From Bedellia somnulentella (lineage: Eukaryota > Arthropoda > Insecta > Lepidoptera > Bedelliidae): a stretch of DNA of 64,000 nucleotides. The notes beneath the pieces are model-generated. The model was not told the DNA's origin. It made no database searches and saw only the letters and a list, made by a program, of their open reading frames with translations. Below, piece by piece: positions 34,798-49,700 of this stretch (position 1 is its first letter; the number at the start of each line of letters is the position of its first letter). Location: the NCBI GenBank assembly GCA_963576735.1, contig OY755175.1, positions 15,268,401 to 15,332,400 of the forward strand, read 5' to 3'. The position numbers and the translations under genes are program-made.

Positions 34798-37700
34798 GAG
34801 TGATTATGTTTTTTGAATTTAAATGGTAAATTGCATCCAGTACCTTTTAAATGTCATGAAGTTATTATTTTACTTTATTATTGTAATTATTTTAAGGAAT
34901 ACTTTATGAATTTAATTTAGTTTATTTTGCCGGTACTCCTTCTATGCAATCTCTAATTAACAAGCCATTCAGGAAACAGCGTATTTCATAAATATCCTAT
35001 ATTTCCGACATAATCAGTAATTGATTTCGTGACAATATTATGACGTATATGTACGTTTTATAAACGTATATATTCATTATCTACGTTTGTTGTTAATACA
35101 GCTAATATCCGTGGCGTAGAGAAGAAATAATAAACTTATATTGTTTAATCAATTTCTCATTTGTGAACGAATAGCAAAGTTGATAATATCTGACAAGTGT
35201 AACGTAAACTATGGTCAATTTATTCGAATTCGTTAAAGTATCGAATATATTTTGAAGGCCATTGCAATCGCCTGTATGATGATCGTTTTGATGTCTATCA
35301 TCATGTCATGTTTAGGAATTAGCATCACAAGTGGGCTTCCTTGTGATGCTATATCCACTGAGACCATGTTAATTTCACACACAGAGATATAGAAAAGATA
35401 CAATGGATATTGGGTTCCAATCCCGAATCGGTCCTACACCAATTTGTCTTTTTAACCGACTTCAAAAAAAGTCTTTGCTGTGTAGTGTCAGCTTAGAATA
35501 GCACTACCCCATTTCTTCCGGTGGGTGTACGTAAGAGGCGACTAACGGTTTTGGGGCTTTTGAGGGATTTTTGGGCGATGCGGTTGGAGACCCATCACCA
35601 ACAACCTTTATTTCACCATCTTTTCCCCACACAACTTCCAAAGGTGGCTGAAGAATTTCTGATTCCTTAGCTCTGGCTACCCCTTCTAGGGATTTATAGC
35701 CGTGAGTATATGTATGTATGTATGTATGTTCAAAAAAAGAAGTGTTCTCAATTCGACCCGTATATTTTTTTCTAAAGATATATGTGTGGTTAATTTATCA
35801 TGGTTGTTAACGGTGAGGTCGGTGAGTGAAAACATCGTGAGTAACCCCACATGGCTGAGTTGTTCATAATTTGTAGCCTACACTATTGCATATCGCTGTG
35901 TAGCGCCGGCTTAGAATAGCGCTACCCCATTTCTACCGGTGGTGGTGGGTGTACGTAAGAGGCGACTAACGGTATTGGGGCTTTTAGGGGAACATTGGGC
36001 GATGCGGTTGGAGACCCATCACCAACAAACTTTATTATATCATCTTTTCCCCACTCAACTTTCCAAAAGTGGCTGAGGAATTTCTAATTCCTTAGCTATG
36101 GCTACCCCTTCTAGGGAATTATAGCCGTGAGTATATGTATCTATGTATGTACTATTGCATATTGTGTTTTTGTAATGAGGTGAATAAAACTGTTTTTGAT
36201 GAATCGCAAATAGTTAGATTAGGTACTTATGTTAAAAATAATTTCAGTGATGCGAAATGTATATGAAAATGTTACTATCAGAAACTATTTACACACGCCT
36301 TGCGCATGCTATTATGATCTTTTTCAACTGTACATATATACATAAATATACTCACGGCCATATATCTCGAAACGGGTTAGCCAGAGCTTCGGAGCTAGAA
36401 ACTCCTCAGCCACATTTGGAGGATGATAGGGGACAAGTTGGTAGAAATAAAGTATCGTTGGTGATAATTCTCCAACCGCATCGCCCAAAAACCACTTAAA
36501 AAGCCCCATTTCATTAGTCACCTCTTAGAACACCAGCCCGGCTAGTTCGAGCCGTGTTTAAACTAGTTATCGCGTGGGATAAAGCAGCCATCTCTTACGC
36601 ACTTACTTAGTATTGTATACTGCCATCTCGTTCTAACCGTTATCGTGTCGATAAAATAGCGCTCGTGCTTGCCCTCCTGTAGATAGAACTGTGTACGCTG
36701 GCACTACACGGTAACTGCAAAGTGGTTATTACTCGAAAACGGTATCAAGTGAATACGTAGTGTGATAAGCTATGTTAGTCTAAGTTAGCTTATCCACCAC
36801 ACGGTCATTTTTTCTAAAGGCGAGAGTCCGAATTGAGAAAAAAGGTGAACGTAAGGGAAGCAAGACAGATTTGTGAAGATCATGCAAAGTGGCGATTGAT
36901 AGTCTCCGCGACCCCAATGAGAATAATGGGCTTGAGTAATGGGGGTAAATAAGTTGAAAATTGTTGTATATAAAACGGCAAACTTTATCAACATATGAAT
37001 TAATTCACAAACGTGATAGCTCAATGGGTAGAACACCAGTTAACGTGCAAGAGACTAGTGTTCAAATCCCAGGTCGGGCCTACACCAATTTGTCTTTTCT
37101 AAAGACATATGTGTGGTTAATTTATCATGGTTGTTAAGGGTGAGGGAAAACATCGTGAGGAAACCCACATGGCTGAGTTGTACTTAGTCATGTGACAGTG
37201 TGTTCGTACAAAACGGCGATAGGCCTGCCCCCTATCACGTGAGTACACTGTCTATGCAAAACGTGGGTACTCTGAACACCAGGTGAAAAAGTCACGTGAT
37301 GTTCAGAAGTATTAGTACCTCTGCCAACCCCTTCGGGGATATTCGGCGTGAACGTTTATGTTTATGTTATGTTTATTATGAATTGATTCACCAATATCAC
37401 ATTGCTTTCTTTTTTGCACGTACAGATGCGTACTTACTTATTTTTGCATCAGGAGACCTAGTACGACTGTTATTTTATTCCTGTACGGTTTGAATGAGAA
37501 TCTAGTTAAAAGGTCGCTCCTGCTAGCTATGTAGGAGGTGCAAGATTATAAGGGTGAATCCGAGCATTTACCAAGCATAATTAAGTCTCGGGCCAATTTA
37601 ACCTTTATTTACGTTTTCTGTTGTTATATCAAACACTTTTTTAATGAAAAACCGTGATAGCCCAGTGGGTAGAACGCCGCTTATCGTGCAGAAGATGAGA

Positions 37701-40700
37701 GTTCAAATCCCGGGTCGGGCCTACACCAATTTGTCTTTTCTAAAGTCATATGTGTGGTAAATTATTCATAGTTGTTAACGGTGAGGGAAAACATCGTGAG
37801 AAAACCCACATGGCTAAGTTGTACTATCTCATGTGACAGTGTATTTGTCATCAGGTGACAATGTCATGTGATATTCAGAAGTATTAGTACCTCTGCCTAT
37901 TTGTACCTACTCGGAGATATACAGTGTAAACGTTTGAGTTTTTTTTAATGTAACAGTTACAATAATCGCCGTGTAGTGTCGGCTTAGAATAGCACTACCC
38001 CGTTTCTACCGATGGGTGTACGTAAGAGGCGACTAATGGTATTGGGGCTTTCAAGGGATTTTGGGCGATGCGGTTGGAGACCCATCACCAACAACCTTTA
38101 CTTTACCATCTTTTCCCCACTCAATTTCCCAAAAGTGGCTGACGAATTTCTAATTCCTTAGCTCTGGCTGCCCCTTCTAGGGATTTAAAGCCGTGAGTAT
38201 ATGTATGTATGTTACAATAATAACATTTTCTGTTTCAGACGAACGCAAGAAAGTTAACGTTACTGGCCTGTTGTATTATCTTGGTACAGCAGACTGGCTC
38301 GTCTGCTTTCGCTAACATCAACCTGAAGAACGTATTCTCATTAGAAGAACTGATCCCGTTGCGACCTGACTTGTATCCTGAACGGTTCTCAGTAAACTGG
38401 GTATCAGGTAAAAGCAATATTTTTACCTATTACAGCACCTAATGAGCCCCTCTAACACTCCAGATTAGGGAGTAACTTATGATTCCACAAAATACAATTA
38501 AGCATATACATTCCAGAATAATTACGATCATATGACATATATAATAACATTGTTATGACGCTGCAAAAGGGCGCAAAGTTTTAACATTATTATTTTGTTT
38601 TGTGTAATTTTATAATGATCTCTGTTTTTTCTATTATTTTGTTTTCTTTGTCACTGTTCACGGTTTTGTTTACATTGTTTTTAACTTTTCCTTTTAAATG
38701 CTTTTGATTTATTTTAAATTTATTTTTCTTTAGTGTTAAGTTAAGTTTTATTATTTTTTGTGTTGTATTTAATTTGTGCCATATTTGCTGCGAATAAACT
38801 TTATTCTTCTTCTTCTTCTTCATACCTATATTTTAGCCACGCAACCAAATCCTATAAACATTCAATGGGACCTTAGAAGCATTTCCAACCGAACAGGAAA
38901 ACAAATTTGCCTTATAAAACAGTAATTGCGTAACATACATACAAAAAAACAGCATACAATCGATTTGAGTATCTCTATTTTTGAAGTAGGTTGAAATGGC
39001 GATTAGCGTGACCTGACCATTCAATAACGACAAATTCATAAATTTGCTTCACGACTACAAATTAATCAAACTATATTACAATAACAAGCAATCGTCCGCG
39101 GTTTCAAATTCAAAGTAACGAATATTCAAAAGACGATTTGCATATTACGCCGTCATCCGTAATGCTCACATTTTAAGAAATGGAGAAATGAAAAAAAATA
39201 AAATATAATTAATGCCTTTGAGAAGAATAAAATTAATATTAGTAATGATATATTGGTGCCTAATACATTTTTTTTAAAGTTAATGCTTTTTAGATATTGC
39301 GACAGGGATGAACGATGTGGAAAAGTTATTAAATCTTATTGTAAAAAAGAAAGATATGTGATGAATCCTATGTAGATTGTCAAAAGTTGCGATCATTCTC
39401 TCTTCACTAAAATATGAAATAATTAGGTGAATGAAAGAAAACAATAATATTATTTTTTTACAATAGACTGGTAAATTTTGAGTAAAGATTCTTCCTGAAT
39501 AGATGTTTGAGTATACTTTAACCGATAGCCAATAGTACCGTTTATCTTATTCGTTTCCCATGACACACTACCAGTCGACCTCGGTTCTCTTCATTAGATA
39601 ATAGTCATTGAACTCGGTCAGAGGTCTATGGACTCTGTCAACTTCACTAGGCTACTATTTTCTTCAACAGACGGTAACGAGCGACAAAGTTTAGACCTAG
39701 GGCGAATGGTAGAGCTTTATGTGACTTGCGAATAAGAAGCCTTCGACTTGGGCTCGGCTGTGATAACTTTCTTTGCTTACATAATGTGCTATTTTATATA
39801 CATACAGGCTTAGTATGTCAATAACCCTTTCTATCCACGTATATCGTTAGAGTCGACTAAGGGTATGGGGCTTTTTTAAATGGTTTTTGGGTGATACGGT
39901 TGGAGACACATCACCAAAGATACTTTATTTCTACCATTTTGTCAATTATCAACTTCGAAATGTGGCTGAGGAGTTTCCAGTGACGTATTTGTTATGACCA
40001 AAGATTCCTGATATTGCGGTATACATGTGAATGTATGAAAGTCATAACTCATTAAGCTAAAGTTGATATACATTGCAATTATCTACGGATTAACACACCT
40101 TATTAAAATGTCAATCGGAATTCCGATTGAATTCAATAGAAAATCACGATCAAAAAGTAAATGGACAGATTCTAAATGAAATCATAATGAAGTGTTAATG
40201 ATTTTGACAAGTATGGGAAATTAATGGAATGGGAAAGGCACCTAGATAAACATTTTTTGGGTGGCCATGGTTTAGTTTATTCTTGGCCACTATACAAAAT
40301 AGATATATAAAAAAAGTCAGTAAGTTTATTTTTCAAAATTAAGTTAAAAACTAAAATATTTCAACGTCATACATTTTTTTTTATTTACTCATTAATTCGT
40401 TGCTTATGAAGTTGTTCGTAAAGAGAAACAGCAACAAAGAAACTCTATACGTTGTTATATGATATAGTTTTTAATTCTAGTAATTTGCCTACCTCAACAA
40501 TTATTAATGGAGTGAAGTTGAGTATAAAATTCATAAATCCAATTAAACAATCAGTAAACATACTTCTCGCATTTTCTTAACACTTGTGCAAATATTTCGA
40601 CGACAATTCAATGCGGTGTATGCGTGCTCATGCAATTATCAATTATCATACAGATTTAAGATCTTTTCATGTAATTTAAATTATCATTTATAGCAAAATA

Positions 40701-43700
40701 CGTTATTTTGGTTACAGTATGTATGAAGCAAATCTTTTTTAATCTAGATTAAAAAAATATTTTCGCCTTTCACATAAGTGTATTATTTCTTCTTTCTTTA
40801 TTTCATTTCAGTACTTGTCACTTACTCACTAACTCTATAGTCTCGTTTAGAGAAACCTATTTTCTCCCACGGGTGCCTTAAGAAGTATGGGGGAAGTACC
40901 AAATCGTACGGGCCAAGTCAGGGTTCAGAGGTTTTTAATGGATTTTAGGGTGATGAGGCTGGAGTCTTATCATCAAACATTTTTATTTGGTTAGGTATAT
41001 AGTGTCTGAGGAGTTTCATATCATGAAGGCCAATAGGTTGGAAAATAATATAGGAACGGTTTCAAGTTGTGGTTTGTTGGAACCGGAATGTGCCAAACAT
41101 CGCATAATATTTTATGATCATTTATAAGTAGAGGAAAATGTTGTTGTTATACTGAAAGTATCACTGACATGACAGGTAAAATGACAAATCACAACTGTTT
41201 GTTTGTTCCATATTATTTTATTATAATTATTGTATCTCCTCGTTGATAACGGCCATTAGCTTATTATTGTTTTGATTAATTAAAAACAAACAATAGGTAT
41301 CAAAATAAACGACAACGTTTGAACGTTTTTTATTGATATTAAAAACACAATATCTTTTTTACGATTAGGACTCACGGATAAAATTTATTAATTTGTTCAT
41401 ACATAGAACCACGGCCATGTTAAGTAAAAACTTAATAAATAATAAATGTCTATAGTAAATACATTAAATCGTTATCGCAAACAGCAAAAATAAGTATTAA
41501 ATATTTGCAAATAATTGTGGGATAGGTATCACCGGAGATGCTGATAGACGAGGGTTTGAGTTCTGAATCGGACCTAAGCTGCTGTGATTTTTAATCATAC
41601 AAGATGTGGTTTTATCAAGATTGCATTGAAATTTGAAGTCATGTCATTTCCCTCATAATTAGTTTCGGATTGAGTAATATTCAGTCCTGTGTTAGCTTGG
41701 TCCTACAAACTAGTGTCTTTAACCGTTTTCCCTGTCACGTAATGACAGTTTGGGCAAGTAGTGGATTCAAAAAGCAGGTGACAAAATGTCTTGTAATTTA
41801 CAGAAGTATTAGTATCTCTATCCCCCGTTTGATGATCATCGCGATCAACGCGATAAAAAATCGCCGCATTGTAATAAACGCACTGTGCTAATTTATTTGC
41901 GCACTGAATTTTATTAAGGATAAGGAAATAAATAAGCATATACACAAGGTCTAGCCTTGCGTTTGAGGAAAACTTTTCTAAAATAACACAATTTTAAATA
42001 CAAAAATAGAGACAAAACGATTGGGAAAAGACTTAAAATAATGGGATTGATTAATGTCATGGCTTATAAAATAAAATGAGACAATTTTTCAAATTCTTTG
42101 CCTACAGACCATTACCACTTTGTACGAATATTACAGTTTGTATACTGATCACAAATCGGTCTACGAAATTATTTTCTATTTCTTTTAAGCACACCGATAT
42201 AATATTTTTACTCTTACATATATGTAGTATGTATGTAGAGTATGTTATGTATAGTAGAGTTTGTAAAATGCCTGCTACTACACGCCTCATTCTTCATGTT
42301 GTTTGTTTAGACAGTGCATTTACATGATATGGGGTAGGCCGCTTTGAATGAGTAAACTATCGCATAACACATGACTAAGAGGCAATAAACTTAGCCATCA
42401 CGTGTTTTATTGTTGCTATTCATCCCCAAGACATATTATGTAATATATACATAAATTTTACGAAAATTTATTGGTGTTGGACCAATTCAGGATTCGAACC
42501 CACGCCTTTCTGCATTGGAATCGGTGGTTCTCCCAGTGAACTATCAAGGTTGTTACCATATGTCTGACTAGACAATTGGAAAACATTTTCACCATAAAAT
42601 ATAACGTACCAATAGTAGTCTCAGTGCCTGCCACTGCCTCCGTGGTCTCGCGGTTAAGCGCTTGGTTTTAAGTAAGTAAGGGTGGTAAGCTTACAAATTG
42701 AATTTGTAAGATTTAACCCAGTTTGGAAGGATATTGCAGGCTTGGATCACCTGATTCTCCAAAAATTAAGATGATTTTGTGCTTCGCAGGGCACGTTAAG
42801 CCGTCGGTCCCGGCTACTATTACGGTAGTAGTCGTTAGTTTGCCAACCCGCAATTGGCCAGCATAGTGGACTAAGGCCAAATCGCCCTATATAGGGTAGA
42901 CTGGAGCCCCTTGGTGGGGACATATATATTGGCTGTGAGAGAGTAGCCTCAGATATTTGAGGAGTTAAGTAACTTATTTCCACATCTCTGATTAGGATGT
43001 GTATCCTTGAATTTCATACAAAAACGTAAACTACATGTCATTGTTTTCATTGTGTTGGGTTTCTTAAAGTATGTTTTATGTTAAAAATGTCGGTAGTATC
43101 GTCTCATGGTTGATTATGTAGGTATTATTATGCAAATGTTTCATCTCTGAAAAGAATTCATTTCCATATATTTCAGTGGGTACATTATATTTCAAGGTTC
43201 TAAAATTCAAATGGAATAATGAGATTTCCAAATGTTTTAATCTTTGTTTTTTAATGTGTTTCCATGTCTTTACAAGGCGTCACCTGTTTTTAAAAAAAAT
43301 GTAATATCTATCTACTTGTGACATGCAAATAAATGAATTGAATTAAAAGAAAATTTAAAAAGGTATAATTAAGTTCTAGATTGCTGTGATAATGGTGAAA
43401 TGATATTCTCTGCCCGCCTTAATGGGAACATAATTACATACATACACATATACTCGCGGCTGTAAATCCCTTAACGGGGTAGCCAGAGCTTTGGAATGAG
43501 AAATTCCTCAGCCACTTTTGGAAGTTGATTGGGGAAAAGATGGTAATAATAAATGTTTTTGGTGACGGGTCTCCAACCACATCGCCCAAAAACCACTTAA
43601 AAAGCCCCTATACCCTTAGTCGCCTCTTACGATCACCCACGGGTAGAAAATGGGGTAGTGTTATTCTAAGCTGACACTACACGGCGAACCTTAATGGGAA

Positions 43701-46700
43701 CTAATGGGATATGTGTTTAATGAAACTGTATACGTTTATGTAAGATACAATATACAAATTATATTATTAAATTGGCGTGTTGTTATGCAAATTTATTACT
43801 TCTTCACTGAATGGAATGTAATTTCTTGATTGAAGTGAGCTCAGTAAAGCGGCACGATCACATACTTATCTACGTAGCACGCGAGCCAAAAATATCTTAT
43901 TTCGCGTTGTCTGAACTAACTATAAATAATGGTTGTGGAAATGACTAACGACAGAAACATAACCAAAAATAATTAAACCCATTTGTTTGAGTGTTGTAAT
44001 TATAGTAGGTACTCGTAATTAATTAATAACTAGTGGGTAACCCTGGCGCGACTACGTCGCGTACAATAAAATAAGTTTATTTTGAAATTTTCCGACCAAT
44101 CACAGCGCAGCTCTTTTGAATTTCTAGTGATTTTTTCTGATTGGCCGGTTTGAAAAAATTCCGACCAATCACAGCGCATCTCTGATCGACTAAAGTTTGC
44201 GCGCGCTTATGACACTCAAGCAAAGTCTATGGGCCAAAATCGCAACTTTGAAATTCTGTAACAATTAACTTAATCCAGTTACATCAGATGTCTGAATTTT
44301 GTGCACACCACGGCCGCGAACTGTACAAAACGATACCTGAACCAAATTTCTAGCTTAACTCATCGCGTCACAGGCTTCCGGGCAAGAAAGAGGCTTACAG
44401 AAATAATATATAAAGATTCATCGGTATCTCAAAAACGGGCTTTGATAAATCATTGGCAACTATTCCTGAATAAGTTTATGGCAGATTTTCAAAGCTCAAA
44501 GCTTTAAACTAATAAAATACATTTTTATCTTATTTATGATTGATTTGGTAAGGAATATGAGCCACTGTTAAGTATTGCTATGAGATATGACGGGTTTACT
44601 TTATCTATATGTATGTTGTCGTCAATACGACAATATGTACATCCACCCACCCATCACCAACTTCTCCCCCATCAACTCTAAATGTGGCTGAGGAGTATCT
44701 AGCTCTGAAGCTCTGGCTACCCTTTTTTGGGATTTATGGCTGTGAAATATATGTATGTATGCAATTTATATAAATAAAACATAAACATAAACGTTCACGC
44801 CGTTTATCCCCGAAGGGGTTGGCAGAGGTACCAATACTCCTGAACTCACATGGCAAGCGCCATCTAGTTACCAGAGAAGGTACCCACGTTTATAAATATA
44901 TAAATATAAATATAAGTTTATAAATTTATAAATATAAATAAAAATCATACCTAAAAACTTAAAATCTAAAATGATCTTCGCTGGTGAATGCCGCGTTGTA
45001 TGGCAATGCTTAGCCTTTGTCCTAGGTAAGAGTCTGATATTGGGTTCCCAGTTACTTCAACAAGGCGGCAAGCTCTATATAAAGCACGTGCCACAAGAAT
45101 TGCAATTTCTAATATTAATAAATATTTAAATTTCTAAAGTGTTCATTTATTAATTGCTGTGTAGTGTCGGCTTAGAATGTGCCATTGGATGTCTTCCAGT
45201 GGGTGTACGTAAGAGGCGACCAATGGTATTGGGGCTTTTAAGGGATTTTTGGGCGATGCGGTTGGAGACCCATCACCAACTTCCAAAAGTGGCTAAGGAA
45301 TTTCTAATGCCTTAGCTCTGGCTACCCCTTCTAGGGATTTATAGCCGTGAGTATATGCATGTATGTTCATTTATTAAATCGGTTTTCAGATTCCGAGTTC
45401 CTGTACTTAGAGCCAGGTTATGGCATCATGAAGTATGATGCGTTAGCAGGATCACCTGTACCATACTTGGATAGAGCAACAATGGTAAGCCTTTATGAAT
45501 TTATAATAGAAACATCAATTTATCTGGTAGTTCAGTGTGATGCCCCATGCATCAGGGTTCAAAACCTTATGCCGCGGCCACACATTGGATAAAATTTGAG
45601 TCCAAGCTTGGCTAAGAATTAAATGGCCAAGAGTTGTACCAAGATGAATACGCCTCACATTCGCTCCGATACGCATCCGATTCAATCCAAGTTGCCCGCC
45701 CGCCTACCCCCTTCACTCCCCTCGCCTTTGATCGTGTACAAAAAACCGATACATCGCGGGTCGATATTGGCAATTGGACGCAATGTTCATTTAATGTCCA
45801 ATATGTGACCAACACCGTTCCCCACATTGGTCTATTGGATCCAAGGAAGCTTGGACTCAAATTTTATCCAATGTGTGGCCGCGGCATTAATCAAGACAAC
45901 CTCGATGTGACTATGCTAAAGTCCTATGTCTAGCTATTTATTAAGGCTTCTACTGGTGAGGGGAAAACATGGAGAGTTTTACTTAATCAAGTGACAGTGT
46001 AAATGGCGAGAGACCTGCCCATTTCGCGTAAATGTGCTTATAATATATATATAACAATAAATATATGCAACAACTACTGCTGATGAAAGGGTGTAAAAAC
46101 TAGTTGTTTAGTGTCGAGTTAGAATAACACTGCCTTAACTGGCTGTGCTTAGGTGTTTGTAAGAAGCAATATAAGGTTTTGGGGCTTTTTAAGGTACGTT
46201 TAGGCGATAGGGTGCCGTGTAGTGTCGGCTTAGAATAACACTACCCCATTTCTACCCGTGGGTGATCGTAAGAGGCGACTAAGGGTATAAGGGCTTTTTA
46301 AGTGGTTTTTGGGCGATGCGATTGGAGAGCCGTCACCAAAAACATTTATTATTACCATCTTTTCCCCAATCAACTTCCAAAAGTGGCTAAGGAATTTCTC
46401 ATTCCAAAGCTCTGGCTACCCCGTTAAGGGATTAATAGCCGTGAGTATATGTATGTATGTATGTTTAGGCGATGTGGTTGGAGACCTATCACAAGCAGTC
46501 CTTATTTTACAATATTTTTCTACTCAACTTCCAAAAGCGGAATTTCTTGTTCTGAAGCTCTGGTTAACCCTTGTATATATGTTTAATGAGCATCTCTTTC
46601 ACTTCTTTCCTAAAAACCTTGTCGTCCATACTAAAATACAAATACTCACGGCCATAAATCCCAAAAGGGGTAGCTTTAGAGCTGTAAACTCCTCAGCCAC

Positions 46701-49700
46701 ATTTGAAAGTTGATATGGGAAAAGATGGTAGAAATAAAGTAAAGTTGGTGGTGGGTCTCCAACCGCTTAGTCGCCTCTTACGACATCCGTGAGTAGAAAG
46801 GGGTAGTGACATTCTCAGCCCATCACAGCTACACGGTCCATTGTGGAAATTATCCTTATTCTCATTGTTTCGTATCGTTGCTTTCAGATAAGTTTCGGTG
46901 AACGTTCTGTAGGAGGGTGGTCGAGAGATGGAATGTTTTTACTGTTATCAGCATCCAGACAGAGGGTAAAGTATATTTTAGTATTATTTATTGATTTTAA
47001 ATGAAGTTTAGTACGTGACAGTCAGAAATTTTATCACTAACTGTCTGCTCTGGCAATCCGTTCGCCATAGTCGGGTAAAAATAATAACAAAAATAAAGTT
47101 CAAATTAATGTATAGCGTGTTTTGCTGTAATTTAAATTTTGAATATTAACTACTGCGAAGATATTTATTTAAGCAAGCATAAATTATGCTTGTAAAAATT
47201 TTGTGCGGTTCATGTAGCTCCCTCCCCATAATTTGCTAGTATGCAGAAAATATATTTTTTTTAGTGGTAAAATTTGCTATTAAAATCATAATGAAGTGAA
47301 AATGATAGGTTAAAATCAATTTTTTATGTTATGTTTTTATGTAGCTAGTGATTTTGTGTACATGCACACATTTCTGTAAAATCACTAGACTACGGATTGT
47401 TTAATCAGTTTTTAAATTCTAGTTGAAACATGTTAAGTTAGTTAGTAACCATTTTAATTGGCGGAATATTTTAGGGGTGATTCTTTTTTTGACCACCTGT
47501 GCCCGTATTTAAATGGCTGAGGAATTGTAGAATACAATATTTCCATAGATTATTTGAGTCTTTTTCCAATTAATATATTTTATTCCAACATCATGACTTC
47601 ATTGCATATAAATTACATTAATATTTTTTCTATGATTCCAGGTTTATCGCTATTCTTCCACTGCAATTTACTCGGTGTACAATGTTCAAAACAGGTACAA
47701 TTTTTAATATATATTTATTCATGTAGGCCAGATAACGCAAAAAACATTTCAAGCTGTACCCCTCATGCGTTTAACTGGTTTACCTGGCGATCAATAAATT
47801 GACATTTAGTTTTGCTGAACGCTAATCAGCTTAGATTACTACCTACATAGTTTATACATCATACTCAGCGACATGATAGTCCAGTGGGTGGGTGGGACCC
47901 GCCCGAAAACAGAAGGGCGTGAGTTCCAATCCTGGGACGGGCCTACACCAATTTGTCTTTTCTAAAGTCATATGTGTGGTTAATTTATCATGTTTGTTAA
48001 CGGTGAGGGAAAACATCGTGAGGAAACCCACATGGCTGAGTTGTACTTAGTCATGTGACAGTGTATTCGTATAAAACGGCGATAGGCCTGCCCCCTATCA
48101 CGTGAGTACACTGTCTAAGCAAAACGTGGGTACCTTCTCTGGACACTAGATGGCGCTTGCCATGAGAGTTCAGAAGTATTGGTACCTCTGCCAACCCCTT
48201 CGGGGATAAACGGCGTGAACGTTTATGTTATGTATACTCAGGGCTATAAATCCCAAAAAGGGGAAGCCAAAGTTTCAGAGCTAGTAACTCCTCAGCCACA
48301 TTTGGAATATAATTATACTAACCTTATCTAGTATTTTAGTCGTTTACAATAGTTAGAACTTTAAGGATGTAATTCAAATAATTAAAAAAATATTTCTGAA
48401 ATAATTTAGAGCACAAACATATACTTACGCATTTTAAATCTTTAAGGGTTAGGTAGCCAGAGAAACTCCTCGCCAGTATTGCAAAATAAATGAGAAAAAA
48501 ATAATCTTTTGGTATAGTTTTTACATATACATAACATAAAAAACATAAACGTTCACGCCGAATATCTCCGAAGGGGTTGGCAGAGGTACTAATACTTCTG
48601 AACATCTCGTGACTTTTGTCACTTGGTGTTGAGAGTACCCACGTTTTGCATGGACAGTGGACTCACGTGATAGGGGGCATGCCTATCGCCGTTTTGTACG
48701 AATACACTGTCACATGACTCAGTGAAACTCAGCCATGTGGGTTTACTCACGATGTTTTCCCATACCGTTAATAACCATGATAAATTAACCACATTTATGT
48801 CTTTAGAATATACGAATTGGTCTACACCCGACCCGGGATTTGAACACCAGTCGTTTGCACGATAACCGGTGTTCTACCCATTGAGCTATCACGGTTACTT
48901 TTTAATAAAAAATATACAATCAATTTCTAGGACAATTCAAAACATCGGCGAAGGTGAACTTCAAACAGTGGTATGGGGCCCAGGACACTCCGTTGCGTAC
49001 GTCCAGAATAATAACGTCTATTACATCAATGATGTACAGGTTCCTGAGAAAGTCACAGTTCTGACCACTGAGGGGGTCCCTGATAAAGTTTACTTTGGTG
49101 TGCCTGACTGGATTTATGAAGGTATAAACTTTATCATTAGTAACGGACGCAGGTCAAAGCGCTGCGAAAATTAAATTTGGCTGAAAAGGGCACATTGCAC
49201 GCAGAACGGCCTCTCTAAAAGATGTACTTTCACATACATACATACACACATACACCATTATTTCCCATTGGGGTAGGCAGAGACTATCAATCGCCACTTT
49301 GTACGATCCTTACAAACCTCACTTGCTTCGTTTACATCCATCAATATTTTCGTACATGCTCTTTTATTTTTTATACTTCCGACATCCGCCTTTTTGAGCA
49401 CACTCTCTATTTGGTCTTAATGTGTCCTCCGTGGTCGTCTTCTACTATCATTACCTTACACTTTAGCCCTATAGATCTCTTTCATTAATTTACTGTTATC
49501 CATACTTTTACTTTATAATTAAACCAATTAATATCTATTTACCCAAAATAAAAGAATATATTTCATACATACATACAAATACTCACGGCCATAAATCCCT
49601 AGAAGGAGTAGCCAGAGCGAGGGCATTAGAAATTCCTTAGCCACTTTTGGAAGTTGCGTGGCGAAAAGATGGTAAAATAAAGGTAGTTGGTGTAGGTTTC

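Noticed and set aside
42076..42327. Overlapping 83- and 62-codon frames on opposite strands
   Set aside because: They show no domain, no plausible splice context and lie in intron 2.
44301..44507. 68-codon frame in intron 2
   Set aside because: It has no recognised domain; it may belong to the Helitron-like sequence, but this cannot be supported.
45634..45933. 99-codon frame in intron 3
   Set aside because: It lies inside the Harbinger-like MITE and reads through its inverted repeat.
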